A stretch of 33,798 nt of DNA. Origin: Deltaproteobacteria bacterium Ga0077539 (GTDB lineage Bacteria; Myxococcota_A; Polyangia; Polyangiales; Ga0077539). The stretch is from NCBI GenBank assembly GCA_001465015.1, contig LNEO01000163.1:1-33798 (forward strand). Direction: 5' to 3'. The notes beneath the pieces were generated by a model. The model ran no database searches. It saw only the letters and a program-made list of their open reading frames with translations, and had not been told where the DNA came from. This document shows positions 1 through 8,397 of this stretch, piece after piece; the first letter of the stretch is position 1; each line of letters begins with the position of its first letter. The position numbers were made by a program, and so were the translations under genes.

Positions 1-1014
1 TTCGCCGCGCTCTTCGACCTCGCGTACACGGTCCTGATCAACCCGATGGGGACCAAAGACCTGCAGACGCTCTTTGTCGCAGAAGCCTGCGTGGTCGTCC
101 TCGCGGCCCGAGGCGCCGCTGTGGCGTGCGCGAGCCCGTTTACGGTCAATCATCAGCGTTTCGCTGCGCCAGGTCTCTCGGCGATCGTCGCGCTCGTCGC
201 GCTCTTTCGCGCGGATCTTCGCTACGCAGGCGCTCGCGAGGGCTGGGCCTCGGTCGAGATCTTCGGCGGCCCTGGAGCGATCGGCGATGCGCCTCCCAGA
301 GCCGTGATCCTCTGCGAGTCCGACGAGCTCTGCGGCGGATCGCTCTTCGCGCGCGTGTGCGAGGGTGAGCGGCCCGACGTCGTGGTCCTTCCGCGGCAAC
401 ACCTGTGGGACCGCACGACGTGGCGTCGGCTTCGCGTCGCCCTCGGACACGCGCCCCGCGAGCGCTTCGCGCCACGAACCGCGGACGACGCGCTGCGCGT
501 GCGGAGGCTGCGATCGATCCTCTCTGTATTCGGAGCGCGCGTCCGCTGGGAGCAGGGCGAACGAACCGACGAGCAGCTCGCGGCGATCTCCGTCCTTCCG
601 TCAGAGAGCCCCGCGCTCGCGAGGGTCACCTCGCGAAGCGCTTCGAGCCCCAGCGAACCGGCGCAGCGTGCTCCGGGCGCAGAGGTCGTGATCGAGCGCG
701 CGCAGGACGTGTCACGATGGCTCGCCCCGCGCGAGAGTCAGGGCGTGCTCGCGCGAAGGCTGTCGGCGACCGTGCTCTTTTCTGCGGGGATGCGCGCGGC
801 GAACCGCGGACTCGCGGCGGCCGGCCCCTTCTTCGAGGCGTCTTTGTCCCGAGATCCTTCGCATGTCGGCGCGCTCACCAACCTCGCCGTCGTCCGCGCA
901 GCCGAGGGCAACCTCGCGGACGCCATCGCCCTCACCGAGCGCGCCCTTCGGATCGACCCTTCGAGATCGGTTGCGAGAGCCAACCTCGCGCGGTACCGAG
1001 CAGAGCGACGATGA
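1..1014 (+). CDS. C-terminal part of a membrane protein ending in TPR repeats (5' truncated)
   Basis: The reading frame is open from base 1, so the gene begins outside the window; an internal ATG at 46 is unlikely to be the true start. The N-terminal 75 residues in view contain hydrophobic stretches (around LQTLFVAEACVVVLAA and LSAIVALVALF) that look like the last membrane segments of a polytopic protein. A soluble domain with a VILCESDELC segment and a PDVVVLP segment follows. The last ~75 residues contain two TPR-like helical pairs ending in ALTERALRIDPS. Membrane segments, a short alpha/beta domain and a TPR tail resemble the C-terminal end of DUF2723-type membrane glycosyltransferase-like proteins, but this is a family-level guess. 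The next gene starts 49 bp downstream on the same strand and is also TPR-like, so the two may be co-transcribed. Confidence 0.75.
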   Translation, partial: FAALFDLAYTVLINPMGTKDLQTLFVAEACVVVLAARGAAVACASPFTVNHQRFAAPGLSAIVALVALFRADLRYAGAREGWASVEIFGGPGAIGDAPPRAVILCESDELCGGSLFARVCEGERPDVVVLPRQHLWDRTTWRRLRVALGHAPRERFAPRTADDALRVRRLRSILSVFGARVRWEQGERTDEQLAAISVLPSESPALARVTSRSASSPSEPAQRAPGAEVVIERAQDVSRWLAPRESQGVLARRLSATVLFSAGMRAANRGLAAAGPFFEASLSRDPSHVGALTNLAVVRAAEGNLADAIALTERALRIDPSRSVARANLARYRAERR

Positions 1015-1063
1015 CCTTGAATGTTTTCGCCCACCCTCGCGTCGAGCCGGAGCGACGCTGGCG

Positions 1064-1726
1064 ATGAAGTCGACAACACCCCGTGAACGCTCGCGCCTCG
1101 CGCGTGTGCGTGCCGCTTTGCTGGTCGCGGTGCTGTCCCTCGGCGCCGGCGCCAGAGCGCAGAACCTGCTCGGCCCCGCAGGCTCGACCCGCATCGAGGC
1201 TTCGGTGCGCGTGTCCCAGGCGCGCGCGGCGATTCGTCGCGGCGACGAGCCCGAGGCCGTGCGATTGCTCCGTGAGTCGATTCGTCTCGACGCCACCCCA
1301 GAGGCCCTTCGCGAGCTCGCGATGATCCTCGAGCGGCGCAACGAGCGACGGGCTGCCGCAGAGCTCTGGACCAGACTCTCGGGCTTGGGGCGATCGCAGA
1401 CAGATCGGGCGCAGGCCGCCGAGCGCGCAGAGCTCTTGCGTCGCACTCCGTCGATGCTCCGCGTGTGGGTGTTGCCCGTGGACGCCAGCCGCCGGGCGAG
1501 GGTGTGGTTCGATCGGGATGCTCCGAGAAATGTTCCCGTCGGTGGAGCCGAAGCGCTGGTCGAGGGCGGCCCGCATCGAGTTCGCGTCGAATCGCCCGGC
1601 TACGAGCCGTTCGAAGTGATGGTCCCTACCGCGTACGGCGAGGCCCGCGAGGTAGCCGCGCGCATGCAGCGAGTCGGCGAGCGGCCCGACGCCGGGGCGC
1701 AGCCGGACGCGGGCCGCGATCGCTGA
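1064..1726 (+). CDS. secreted TPR/PEGA-like protein
   Basis: 220 residues. The ATG at 1064 is chosen because it places a basic N-terminus and a hydrophobic core (AALLVAVLSLGAGARA) as a signal peptide ending near residue 28; upstream starts in the frame would bury that signal. The mature part begins with a helical TPR-like region (QARAAIRRGDEPEAVRLLRE) and ends with a ~75-residue beta-rich segment (LRVWVLPVDAS, HRVRVESPGYEPFEV) that resembles a PEGA domain, a surface or periplasmic beta domain often linked to bacterial kinases. The tail is Asp/Ala/Gly-rich. It follows the partial membrane/TPR gene by 49 bp and converges on the membrane protein gene at 1730-2650 with only 3 bp between the stop codons. 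Exact role unknown. Confidence 0.75.
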   Translation: MKSTTPRERSRLARVRAALLVAVLSLGAGARAQNLLGPAGSTRIEASVRVSQARAAIRRGDEPEAVRLLRESIRLDATPEALRELAMILERRNERRAAAELWTRLSGLGRSQTDRAQAAERAELLRRTPSMLRVWVLPVDASRRARVWFDRDAPRNVPVGGAEALVEGGPHRVRVESPGYEPFEVMVPTAYGEAREVAARMQRVGERPDAGAQPDAGRDR

Positions 1727-1729
1727 TCG

Positions 1730-2650
1730 TCACTGCGACGCGCGCAGCGCTGCGACGGCCATCGCGCCGGTGACGAAGACGCTCAGCATCGCGCTCCACC
1801 GCAAGAATCGCCGCCAGAACGCGCTCGAGGCCGAATCGCTCCTCGCCGCAACCACCGCGATCACCTGCGCGAGCATCCACGCTGCAGCCACCGCCGCAAG
1901 GCCGTCGGCGCCCAGCCTCCCCGCGAGCGTCGCGAGCAGCCCGCGCTTCGGCTGCGCGCCGTCGAAGTCGAGCCTCACGCCGTCGGCCGTCGCCAGAAAC
2001 AGCGCTCGTCCCGCCTGGTCCCGCACGATCATCGCGCGCTCGACGCGCACGTCTCGATCGACCGACGTGCGCTTCTTGTCGACGGATACCCAGGGATTTT
2101 CTACGCGAAATCCTCGCAGCGAACCGACCTCGACCCGGTCGCACCGGGCCGTCACCGAACGCTCGCCGATCGACGCGCTGCCCACCTCGCGATCGATCGC
2201 GCAGCGCTTGGAGACCCAGCGGCCGCCCTCGAGCGCAGACCACGCGAGGCCCCCGCCGGTCGATGGTGCGATCGCGGGCTCGTCTCGCGCCGCGCACTGC
2301 CCGGGCCGAACGACGGCGAGCTCTTCGAGCGTCCGGCACGGGGACACCGAGAGCCTTGCGAGCAGGTCGTACGGTTCGCTGCGAGCGGTCGAACGCGCGC
2401 CGCGAGCCACGACGACGAGCGTGACGCTCGCGCTGGCGATGCCTTCGGTTCGCACGAACACCGCTCGTTCTGCGATCGCATAAGCCCCGACCACCCTCCC
2501 GCGAAGAGGCTCGGACGGAGCCATGTCGAGCAGCGTAGGGCGCGGAAGGCGGTAAAGCGCGATGGCGAGGACCGCGTCCGCGAGCAGCGTCGCGAGGGCC
2601 CATCGCGCGAGCGGGCGAGGGGCTGGGGCTTTGCCGTCTTCGGCGCTCAT
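1730..2650 (-). CDS. hypothetical three-pass membrane protein
   Basis: 306 residues from the ATG at 2650. A start at 2731 is possible but adds a 27-residue Arg-rich leader with no obvious role. One membrane segment lies near the N-terminus (LARWALATLLADAVLAIALY). A ~190-residue polar domain with four or more cysteines follows, and two hydrophobic segments close the protein (LAAVAAAWMLAQVIAVVAA and WSAMLSVFVTGAMAVAAL). The topology suggests a large extracytoplasmic loop between membrane segments 1 and 2. I do not recognise the family. The gene is divergent from the PfkB kinase gene across a 119 bp spacer and convergent with the TPR/PEGA gene. Confidence 0.7.
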   Translation of the reverse strand: MSAEDGKAPAPRPLARWALATLLADAVLAIALYRLPRPTLLDMAPSEPLRGRVVGAYAIAERAVFVRTEGIASASVTLVVVARGARSTARSEPYDLLARLSVSPCRTLEELAVVRPGQCAARDEPAIAPSTGGGLAWSALEGGRWVSKRCAIDREVGSASIGERSVTARCDRVEVGSLRGFRVENPWVSVDKKRTSVDRDVRVERAMIVRDQAGRALFLATADGVRLDFDGAQPKRGLLATLAGRLGADGLAAVAAAWMLAQVIAVVAARSDSASSAFWRRFLRWSAMLSVFVTGAMAVAALRASQ

Positions 2651-2730
2651 GATAGGCAACCGCGGTTTTTCTGGTCGATCGGACCAAACGTCTCGGCGCC
2701 AAAACGTCCGAGCACGACCTGAGGATTCCA

Positions 2731-2747
2731 CAGTCCCGCTGGGACTG
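2731..2747. promoter_or_regulatory. perfect inverted repeat upstream of the PfkB kinase gene
   Basis: CAGTCCCGCTGGGACTG is a perfect 7-bp stem with a 3-base loop. It sits 22 bp upstream of the GTG start and 7 bp upstream of the GAGGAG ribosome-binding site (2755-2760). It could be an operator or a 5' leader hairpin. It is too close to the start, and lacks a T-run, to be a terminator of an upstream gene on this strand. Function inferred only from position. Confidence 0.35.
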
Positions 2748-2769
2748 CTCGAACGAGGAGATTTGTATC

Positions 2770-3678
2770 GTGAGCGTGTTGGTCGTTGGATCGATGGCGG
2801 TGGACACCGTCGAGTTTGCGGGCACGGGCGAGAAATTCGAGTGGGCCGCAGGGTCCGCGACGTTCGCCGCGCTCGCCGCGTCGTTTTTCACGACGCCGCG
2901 CGTGGTGGGCGTCGTCGGCGACGACTTTCCCGCAGAGATGATGGAGGCGTTGAAGAAGCGCGGCGCCGAGCTCGAAGGCGTCGAAGTCGTCTCGGGCGGA
3001 AGGACCTTTCGCTGGCACGGGCGATACGCGCCCGACCTCTCGTCGCGCGAGTCGCTGGCGACGCACCTCAACGTGTTCGAGACGTTTTCGCCGAAGATTC
3101 CCAGCAGCTTTCGGGCGTCTCGGTACGTGTTGCTCGGCAATATCCACCCCGCGCTCCAGGCTAGCGTGCTCGATCAAGTCGAGACGCCGGACCTGGTCGC
3201 CGCCGACACGATGAACTTTTGGATCCACGGCGAGCGCGCGAAGCTCGAGGCGCTGCTCCCGCGCCTCGACCTGCTCATCATCAACGAGGACGAGTCCCGC
3301 GACCTGTCCGGCGAGCGATACATCTCGCGCATCGGAAAGCGCCTCCTGGCGATGGGCCCCAAGCGCGTGATCGTCAAGCAGGGCGAGTACGGCGCGTATC
3401 TGTTCGACGAGCACGGGACCTTTCACGCGCCCGCGTATCCCGTCGATCAGGTCGTCGACCCGACGGGCGCAGGCGACTCGTTCGCCGGTGCCCTCTTGGG
3501 ATACCTCGACGCCCAGCCCAAGCTCGACCGCGGAGCGCTGCGACGCGCCGTGGTGATGGGGTCGGCCGCCGCCTCGATTTGCGTGGAAAAATACGGCACA
3601 AAGGGCCTGCTCGAGGCGACCCATGACACCGTGCTCGAGCGCGCGAGAGAGTTCGCCAGCCTCGTGAGCACGCACTGA
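2770..3678 (+). CDS. PfkB-family carbohydrate/nucleoside kinase
   Basis: 302 residues, typical for the ribokinase/PfkB family, which transfers phosphate from ATP to a sugar or nucleoside in the cytoplasm. The C-terminal signature VDPTGAGDSFAGALLG (around residues 230-246) carries the anion hole and the catalytic Asp of GAGD. The N-terminal strand VLVVGSMAVDTVEF and the Gly-rich AAGSATFAALAASFF correspond to the substrate-binding half. The start is GTG, supported by GAGGAG 9 bp upstream. The substrate cannot be read from sequence; the short N-terminal half resembles the adenosine kinase/sugar kinase subgroup rather than phosphofructokinase. The neighbours give no pathway, and the upstream hairpin at 2731-2747 may regulate it. 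Confidence 0.9.
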   Translation: MSVLVVGSMAVDTVEFAGTGEKFEWAAGSATFAALAASFFTTPRVVGVVGDDFPAEMMEALKKRGAELEGVEVVSGGRTFRWHGRYAPDLSSRESLATHLNVFETFSPKIPSSFRASRYVLLGNIHPALQASVLDQVETPDLVAADTMNFWIHGERAKLEALLPRLDLLIINEDESRDLSGERYISRIGKRLLAMGPKRVIVKQGEYGAYLFDEHGTFHAPAYPVDQVVDPTGAGDSFAGALLGYLDAQPKLDRGALRRAVVMGSAAASICVEKYGTKGLLEATHDTVLERAREFASLVSTH

Positions 3679-3782
3679 GCTGTGCCTGCGAGGGCGAAAA
3701 TAGGGTACGTTTCGCTTCGAGCGGTCACGGAGTGGTCGCGCGACACACCAGTCTTTTGGTTTCGTTCGGAGGAAGAGGGTTC

Positions 3783-4841
3783 ATGATGCAGCGGCGAATC
3801 GGCTCGATGTTGGGCGCAATGGCTCTGGTTGCGGGGTGCGCGCCGGCTCCGGTGACTCCCCCGCCGGACACCGGCGTCACGACGGACTCTGCGGTCGCGA
3901 CGGACGGCTCGATGATGATGGGCGAGGGCGGGACGTGCAACGAGTTCGGCGCGATCGTCACGCCGTCGCGCAACATGGACATGGGCTGTGAAGGCTTTCA
4001 GGCCGCGCCCTGCAACGCTGCAGAGACAGAGTTCTGTCCGCGCTTTCGCAACAACGAGCCGATGCGGCGCAAGTTCGTGCTCACGCAGATCGACATTCAA
4101 ACGCCGGCGAGCTTGCTCTCGACCCAGCCGGTCGGTCGCTTGCTCAACACGTCGATCCGCAACGCAGCGTTCTCGTGGGGCGTCGACCTCGACCTGGGCA
4201 TGATGCGCATTCGGACCGGCACGATCCGCCAGCCGGTCAACCGCGTGTTCGGCACGGGGTATTTCGCGCAGGACATGCAGTTCGTCATGGGCGGCGCGCC
4301 GGGCATGGGCGGCGGCGACCGATGGAACCCGGTCACCGCGCCGATCACCAACGTCGGCGGCCTCCTCGGAATGCCGATGAACATGACCGTCCCGCTCATC
4401 ACCATCCCGGTGTACGACGAGATGGATCGCAGCATGCTGCTCACCGAGCTGCCGCTGCGCGACGCGCGCATCGGCGACCTTCGCCTCACGGCGAACGGCA
4501 ACTGCATCGGCACCGCGAAGCCCAACTTCGACTCGTGCGCGGCCAACACCACCCGGTGGAACACGTCGTCCGGCGACGCCCCGATGGTCACGCCCTACGG
4601 CGTTCTCGAAGCGAAGCTGACCTTCGAGGACACTCTCAACGTGCAGGTCGTCTCGCTCAACATGCCGCTCTGCAACATCATCGCTCGCTCGCCCTGCCGC
4701 GACGCCACGACGATGATGCCGGTCAACCCGATGTCCCTCACGATCCCGCCGGACACGACGGTCAACGTCGGCGGCATGATGAAGCCCGCCTGGACGCTCC
4801 GCGCGTTTATCGCCGGCGCCGCGGTCAACATCACGAACTGA
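3783..4841 (+). CDS. secreted lipoprotein of unknown function
   Basis: 352 residues. The start is placed at the tandem ATG ATG (3783/3786) because GGAGGAAG at 3768-3775 is a good ribosome-binding site and a short lipoprotein signal follows, with the lipobox ALVAGC ending at about Cys-19. A Pro/Thr/Asp-rich linker follows. The ~300-residue body is Met- and Asn-rich with scattered Cys pairs. Beta-like segments such as RKFVLTQIDIQTP, DLRLTANGNCIG and VLEAKLTFEDTL suggest a beta-sandwich. No family recognised. The gene is monocistronic in appearance and is followed after 6 bp by repeat array I. Confidence 0.8.
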   Translation: MMQRRIGSMLGAMALVAGCAPAPVTPPPDTGVTTDSAVATDGSMMMGEGGTCNEFGAIVTPSRNMDMGCEGFQAAPCNAAETEFCPRFRNNEPMRRKFVLTQIDIQTPASLLSTQPVGRLLNTSIRNAAFSWGVDLDLGMMRIRTGTIRQPVNRVFGTGYFAQDMQFVMGGAPGMGGGDRWNPVTAPITNVGGLLGMPMNMTVPLITIPVYDEMDRSMLLTELPLRDARIGDLRLTANGNCIGTAKPNFDSCAANTTRWNTSSGDAPMVTPYGVLEAKLTFEDTLNVQVVSLNMPLCNIIARSPCRDATTMMPVNPMSLTIPPDTTVNVGGMMKPAWTLRAFIAGAAVNITN

Positions 4842-4847
4842 ACCCCC

Positions 4848-5068
4848 GCGACGCCGAAGGTTGGAAGAAGACACGCCCCGGGTTCACTCGAGCGCGTGTC
4901 GCCAACCGATGGTGGAGCGATTGTCAGCGACGCCGAAGGTTGGAAGAAGACACGCCCCGGGTTCACTCGAGCGCGTGTCGCCAACCGAAGGCGGCGCTGA
5001 AATCAAGCGACGCCGAAGGTTGGAAGAAGACACGCCCCGGGTTCACTCGAGCGCGTGTCGCCAACCGA
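4848..5068 (+). repeat. hairpin repeat array I (three 62-bp copies)
   Basis: Three copies at 4848-4909, 4927-4988 and 5007-5068, apparently identical to each other. Each copy has a left arm GGTTGGAAGAAGACACGC, a 17-base centre and a right arm GCGTGTCGCCAACCGA. The arms can pair as two stems (GGTTGG/CCAACC and GACACGC/GCGTGTC) separated by an asymmetric internal loop (AAGAA against G). The two spacers differ: 17 bp resembling GGTGGAGCGATTGTCA, and 18 bp beginning AGGCGGCGCTGAAAT; related spacers recur in array II. The array fills the gap between the convergent lipoprotein and PDZ genes, starting 6 bp after one stop and ending 10 bp from the other. The copies can be read as open frames on both strands but show no start or coding context. 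Confidence 0.95.
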
Positions 5069-5078
5069 TGCCGTTGTG

Positions 5079-5405
5079 TTACGGCCCGCGCTCGATGCGC
5101 ACGTCGCGCTCGCGCCCGTCGGGGCGTCGCACTCGAAGCACGACGAAGGTCCCGACGTCCCCGCGGACGCGCTCGCGCAGCTCGCTCTCGGTCATGTCGT
5201 GCGTCGAGACCCCGTCGATCGCGAGGACCAGCTCTCCCGGCTGAAGTCCGGCTCGCGCCGAGGGCCCTCCCTCTTCCACGCGGTCGACCGAGAGCGTGTG
5301 CGCGGCCGCTTGCATGCGCAACGACGCGCGAATGCCTCCGCTCCATACAGGCGCGCACTGCGTCGCGACCCACGCGAGCGCCACGCACCACGCGCGGGTC
5401 GTCAA
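5079..5405 (-). CDS. small PDZ-domain protein, probably exported
   Basis: 108 residues if started at the TTG at 5405, which overlaps the cysteine synthase stop by 4 bp (TTGA) and gives an N-terminal hydrophobic segment (AWCVALAWVATQCAPVW) suitable as a signal or anchor. Residues ~35-108 form a PDZ domain: VDRVEEGGPSARAGLQPGELVLAIDGVSTHDM holds the peptide-binding helix-loop and the typical LxPGDxI-like motif. PDZ domains bind C-terminal or extended peptides. No protease domain is attached, so it would act as an adaptor. It probably shares a transcript with the cysteine synthase. The start codon is the weak point: an internal ATG (MQAAAH, residue 32) would give the PDZ domain alone. Confidence 0.65.
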   Translation of the reverse strand: MTTRAWCVALAWVATQCAPVWSGGIRASLRMQAAAHTLSVDRVEEGGPSARAGLQPGELVLAIDGVSTHDMTESELRERVRGDVGTFVVLRVRRPDGRERDVRIERGP

Positions 5406-6319
5406 AACAGATACCGCTCGCCGGTGTCGCACAGCACTGTCACCACGCGCTGACCCGCGGTCAGCGTCCTTGCGATCTCGCACGCAGCATGGATGTTCGC
5501 GCCCGCGGACGTCCCGACGAGCAGCCCCTCTTCGCGCGCCAACCTGCTCGCCATTCGCTCTGCCGCGACGTCGCTCACGGTCATCACAGAGTCGATCCGC
5601 GCGCGCTCGAGCACCGGCGGAACAAACCCGGCCCCGAGCCCCTGAATTCCATGCAGCCCGGGGGCGCGTCCCGAGAGCACCGCGGAGGCCGCTGGCTCGA
5701 CCGCGACGATCTTCACCGTCGCGATCGCCTTCGCGAGGACGCGCGCCACGCCCGTGATCGTTCCGCCCGTGCCCACACCGGCGACGAAGACGTCCACCGC
5801 GCCGCCGCACTGCTCGAGGATCTCCTGCCCCGTCGTCTCCTCGTGGATGTCCGGATTGGCCGTGTTCTCGAACTGCTGCGACATCCACGCGCCAGGAATT
5901 TCTGCAATCAACGCCCGCGCCCTCGCGACCGCGCCTTGCATCCCGTCGAGCGGCGAGGTGAGCACGAGCTCGGCGCCGTACGCTTGCAGCAAGAGCCTTC
6001 GCGCCAGCGACATGTCCTCTGGCATCACCAGAACGCACCGGTAGCCGCGGACGGCGGCGATCATCGCCAGTGAAATTCCAGTGTTTCCGCTCGTAGCCTC
6101 GACGATGACCCCGCGGCCACGGGTTAGCTTTCCTGCGCGTTCGGCGGCGAGCACCATCCCGAGCGCCGCGCGGTCCTTCACGCTTCCGCCCGGATTCTTC
6201 GACTCGAGCTTCGCCACGACCTCTGCAGGCCCAGAATTGACGCGGTTGAGTCGCACCATGGGCGTGCGACCCACGAGCGCGAGCACATCGTCGGCGATAT
6301 CTCCTCGACTCACGGGCAT
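5402..6319 (-). CDS. cysK: cysteine synthase (O-acetylserine sulfhydrylase)
   Basis: 305 residues, normal for CysK/CysM. It makes L-cysteine from O-acetylserine and sulfide using pyridoxal phosphate in the cytoplasm. Visible motifs: LESKNPGGSVKDR with the PLP lysine (K48), the substrate loop EATSGNTGISLA, the phosphate-binding GVGTGGTITG, and GTSAGANIHAA near the C-terminus. The ATG at 6319 is chosen because the extra upstream residues have no counterpart in the family. The CysK/CysM distinction and a cystathionine beta-synthase-like specificity cannot be excluded from motifs alone. It is divergent from the kinase gene at 6352 across about 32 bp, and the PDZ gene overlaps its stop. Confidence 0.9.
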   Translation of the reverse strand: MPVSRGDIADDVLALVGRTPMVRLNRVNSGPAEVVAKLESKNPGGSVKDRAALGMVLAAERAGKLTRGRGVIVEATSGNTGISLAMIAAVRGYRCVLVMPEDMSLARRLLLQAYGAELVLTSPLDGMQGAVARARALIAEIPGAWMSQQFENTANPDIHEETTGQEILEQCGGAVDVFVAGVGTGGTITGVARVLAKAIATVKIVAVEPAASAVLSGRAPGLHGIQGLGAGFVPPVLERARIDSVMTVSDVAAERMASRLAREEGLLVGTSAGANIHAACEIARTLTAGQRVVTVLCDTGERYLF

Positions 6320-6351
6320 ATTCCGAACCGTCGCAGAGAGTATCGCAGCGC

Positions 6352-8397
6352 TTGCTCCGATGCCCATGGACGGGCGAGCATTGCCCCATCGTGGTTCACG
6401 GTGGAAGCGATGACGAACAAGCGCCCTCCGAGCTTGGCGGATGGCGGTTGGTCGAGCTGCTCGGCCGCGGCGGGATGGGCGAGGTCTGGCGCGCCGAGCG
6501 AGAGGGCCCAGGCGGTGTTCGTCGACGCGCTGCGCTCAAGCGAATGCTCACGAGGCTTCGGGGCGACGGCGAGCTCTTGCAGCGCTTCATGGCCGAAGCG
6601 AGGATTTCCTCGCGCCTCGAGCACTCCAACATCGTTCAGGTCATCGACTTCGGCGATCAGCCAGAGCCCTACCTCGTCTTCGAGTACGTCGAAGGAATCT
6701 CCGCGGCCGAGCTGCTCCAGGAGTCCTCGCGCTCGCGCATCAAGCTGCCCGCCGCTGCGGCGGCGTTCGTGTGCGCCGAGGTCGCGACGGGCCTCGACTA
6801 CGCGCACCGCAAGCGCGACGAGCAAGGGCGCGCGCTGGAGATCGTCCACCGAGACGTATCGCCGCACAACGTGCTGCTGAGCATCGAGGGCGCGGTCAAG
6901 GTCGCGGATTTCGGCGTCGCTCGCGCGGTCGACAACACCCTCCGAACCCGCGCAGGAATTCAAGTCGGCAAGCTCGTCTACATGGCGCCCGAGCAGGCCG
7001 CCGGCGGCCCGATCGACGGACGCGCAGACGTGTTTTCGCTGGGCATCGTGCTCTGGGAGCTGCTCACGTTGCAGCCGCTCTTTCCCAGGGACGACGCGGC
7101 GACGACGCTCAAGCGCTTGCAGACCGGGGACATCCCCGCGCCTTCGAAGGTCGAGCCCAGGATTCCGCCAGCGCTCGATCAGATCGTGCTCACCGCGCTC
7201 GCGCTCTATCCCGAGCAGCGCTTCGCGTCGGCTGGCGCCTTCGCGCAGGCGCTCCGAGGCTTCGTTCACTCGGTCGCTCCTGGCTTCGACTCGAGCGAGC
7301 TCATCCGAATCCTGCACAAGATCGCGCCTTCGGTCTCTTGGCATGTGGCGACACCCCCGCCGGGAGACAACGCGCGCGACCGAGCGCCTGTTGCTCCGCG
7401 CGCTGCCGCGCCCGCGGCCAAGGCCATGCCCGCCGTCGCGATGCCCGCCATGGCGCCTCCGCCTGGCAGTCTGGCGCAGCCTTCTGCAGCACCACCTCCA
7501 GCCGCCGCGCCGCGCCCCGCAGCGGCGCCAGCTGCTCCTGCTGCGTACGCCGTCGCCGCGCCGCACGCGAGCGCGGTCGCGAGCGCCGCGCCGCACGCGA
7601 GCGCCGCGCCGACTGGCGCGCCCGCGCAATACGCAGCCCCCGCGCCGCAACACGTTCCCGCGCCGAGCCCCTTTGCTGCGCCAGCCCCGCAGTCGTCCAC
7701 GTCATGGCCGTCGTCCGCGCCCGCGCAGCCTCCTGCGAGAAGCGGCGGACGCGTCGCGCTCTTCGTCGCGCTCGCCGTCGTGGGAACGGTGCTCCTGGTT
7801 GGAGGGCTCGCGCTCGCGTTCGGAGCCTTCCGCCGCGGCGACGCAGACCGATCGGCCAGCGACGGTGAGCCCGACGCGAGCAACGCCGCCGTCGCGCCGA
7901 CGCAAATCACGATTCCGTCGGTGCCTTCGCTCACCACGACGCTCCCTGCGATCTTGGGAACCAACGCGCTGGCCATCCCCGATGATGTTGTCGTCGCTCC
8001 GCAGCCGTCGGTCGAAGACTCTCCGACCGACGCTGGCGCCGAGCAAGAGCCACCGATCACCAACCCGTCGATCGCGCGCGTCGTCGGCGCGATCCAACGC
8101 CAGCTCTCGCAGAGCGAGTCGCAGTTCGCGCAGTGCGTGACGGTGCCGTCCGGCACTCGAACGAGGGTCACGCTGCGCGTTCAGTACGACGGAAGCGCGA
8201 GGCTCGTCCGCTTCGTCGAAGCGACCTCGACGCGGGGCGCGCTGCCGATCGAGGCGCAACAATGCCTGAAGAACATCGCGCAGCGCGTCGTGCGCCCCGC
8301 GGGAGCGAGCGGGACAGTCACGGCCCGCTGGTCGTTTTGGGTCGAGGCGCGGAGCATCGTCGGACTCGAGACCTCACCGCATCGCAGCGGACGCTGA
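6352..8397 (+). CDS. transmembrane Ser/Thr protein kinase with a TonB/AgmX-like C-terminal domain
   Basis: 681 residues. The kinase domain (~28-300) has the Gly loop LGRGGMGEVW, the ATP lysine in AALKRM, HRDVSPHNVLL (Ser in place of the usual Lys after HRD, as in many myxobacterial kinases), DFG and MAPEQ. A ~120-residue Ala/Pro-rich linker is followed by one membrane segment (VALFVALAVVGTVLLVGGLAL, ~466-488). The extracytoplasmic end (~565-670) reads ARVVGAIQRQL, QFAQCV, a beta-rich stretch, AQQCLKNIAQRVVRPAG and ARWSFWVEA, which matches the layout of TonB-like C-terminal domains seen in myxobacterial gliding/AgmX-type proteins. The TTG start at 6352 is uncertain; GTG at 6391 is an alternative and leaves more room for a promoter. 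The 3' end overlaps the convergent lipoprotein gene by 24 bp. Confidence 0.9.
   Translation: MLRCPWTGEHCPIVVHGGSDDEQAPSELGGWRLVELLGRGGMGEVWRAEREGPGGVRRRAALKRMLTRLRGDGELLQRFMAEARISSRLEHSNIVQVIDFGDQPEPYLVFEYVEGISAAELLQESSRSRIKLPAAAAAFVCAEVATGLDYAHRKRDEQGRALEIVHRDVSPHNVLLSIEGAVKVADFGVARAVDNTLRTRAGIQVGKLVYMAPEQAAGGPIDGRADVFSLGIVLWELLTLQPLFPRDDAATTLKRLQTGDIPAPSKVEPRIPPALDQIVLTALALYPEQRFASAGAFAQALRGFVHSVAPGFDSSELIRILHKIAPSVSWHVATPPPGDNARDRAPVAPRAAAPAAKAMPAVAMPAMAPPPGSLAQPSAAPPPAAAPRPAAAPAAPAAYAVAAPHASAVASAAPHASAAPTGAPAQYAAPAPQHVPAPSPFAAPAPQSSTSWPSSAPAQPPARSGGRVALFVALAVVGTVLLVGGLALAFGAFRRGDADRSASDGEPDASNAAVAPTQITIPSVPSLTTTLPAILGTNALAIPDDVVVAPQPSVEDSPTDAGAEQEPPITNPSIARVVGAIQRQLSQSESQFAQCVTVPSGTRTRVTLRVQYDGSARLVRFVEATSTRGALPIEAQQCLKNIAQRVVRPAGASGTVTARWSFWVEARSIVGLETSPHRSGR

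Noticed and set aside
4848..5068. CRISPR array (regular repeats with short spacers)
   Set aside because: Units are ~60 bp with 17-18 bp spacers, the spacers are themselves conserved between loci, and there are no cas genes. The same applies to 13351-13629.
4175..6073. 632-residue open frame spanning the lipoprotein end, the repeat array, the PDZ gene and cysK
   Set aside because: It overlaps three better-supported genes and the repeats in wrong frames, and shows no domain.
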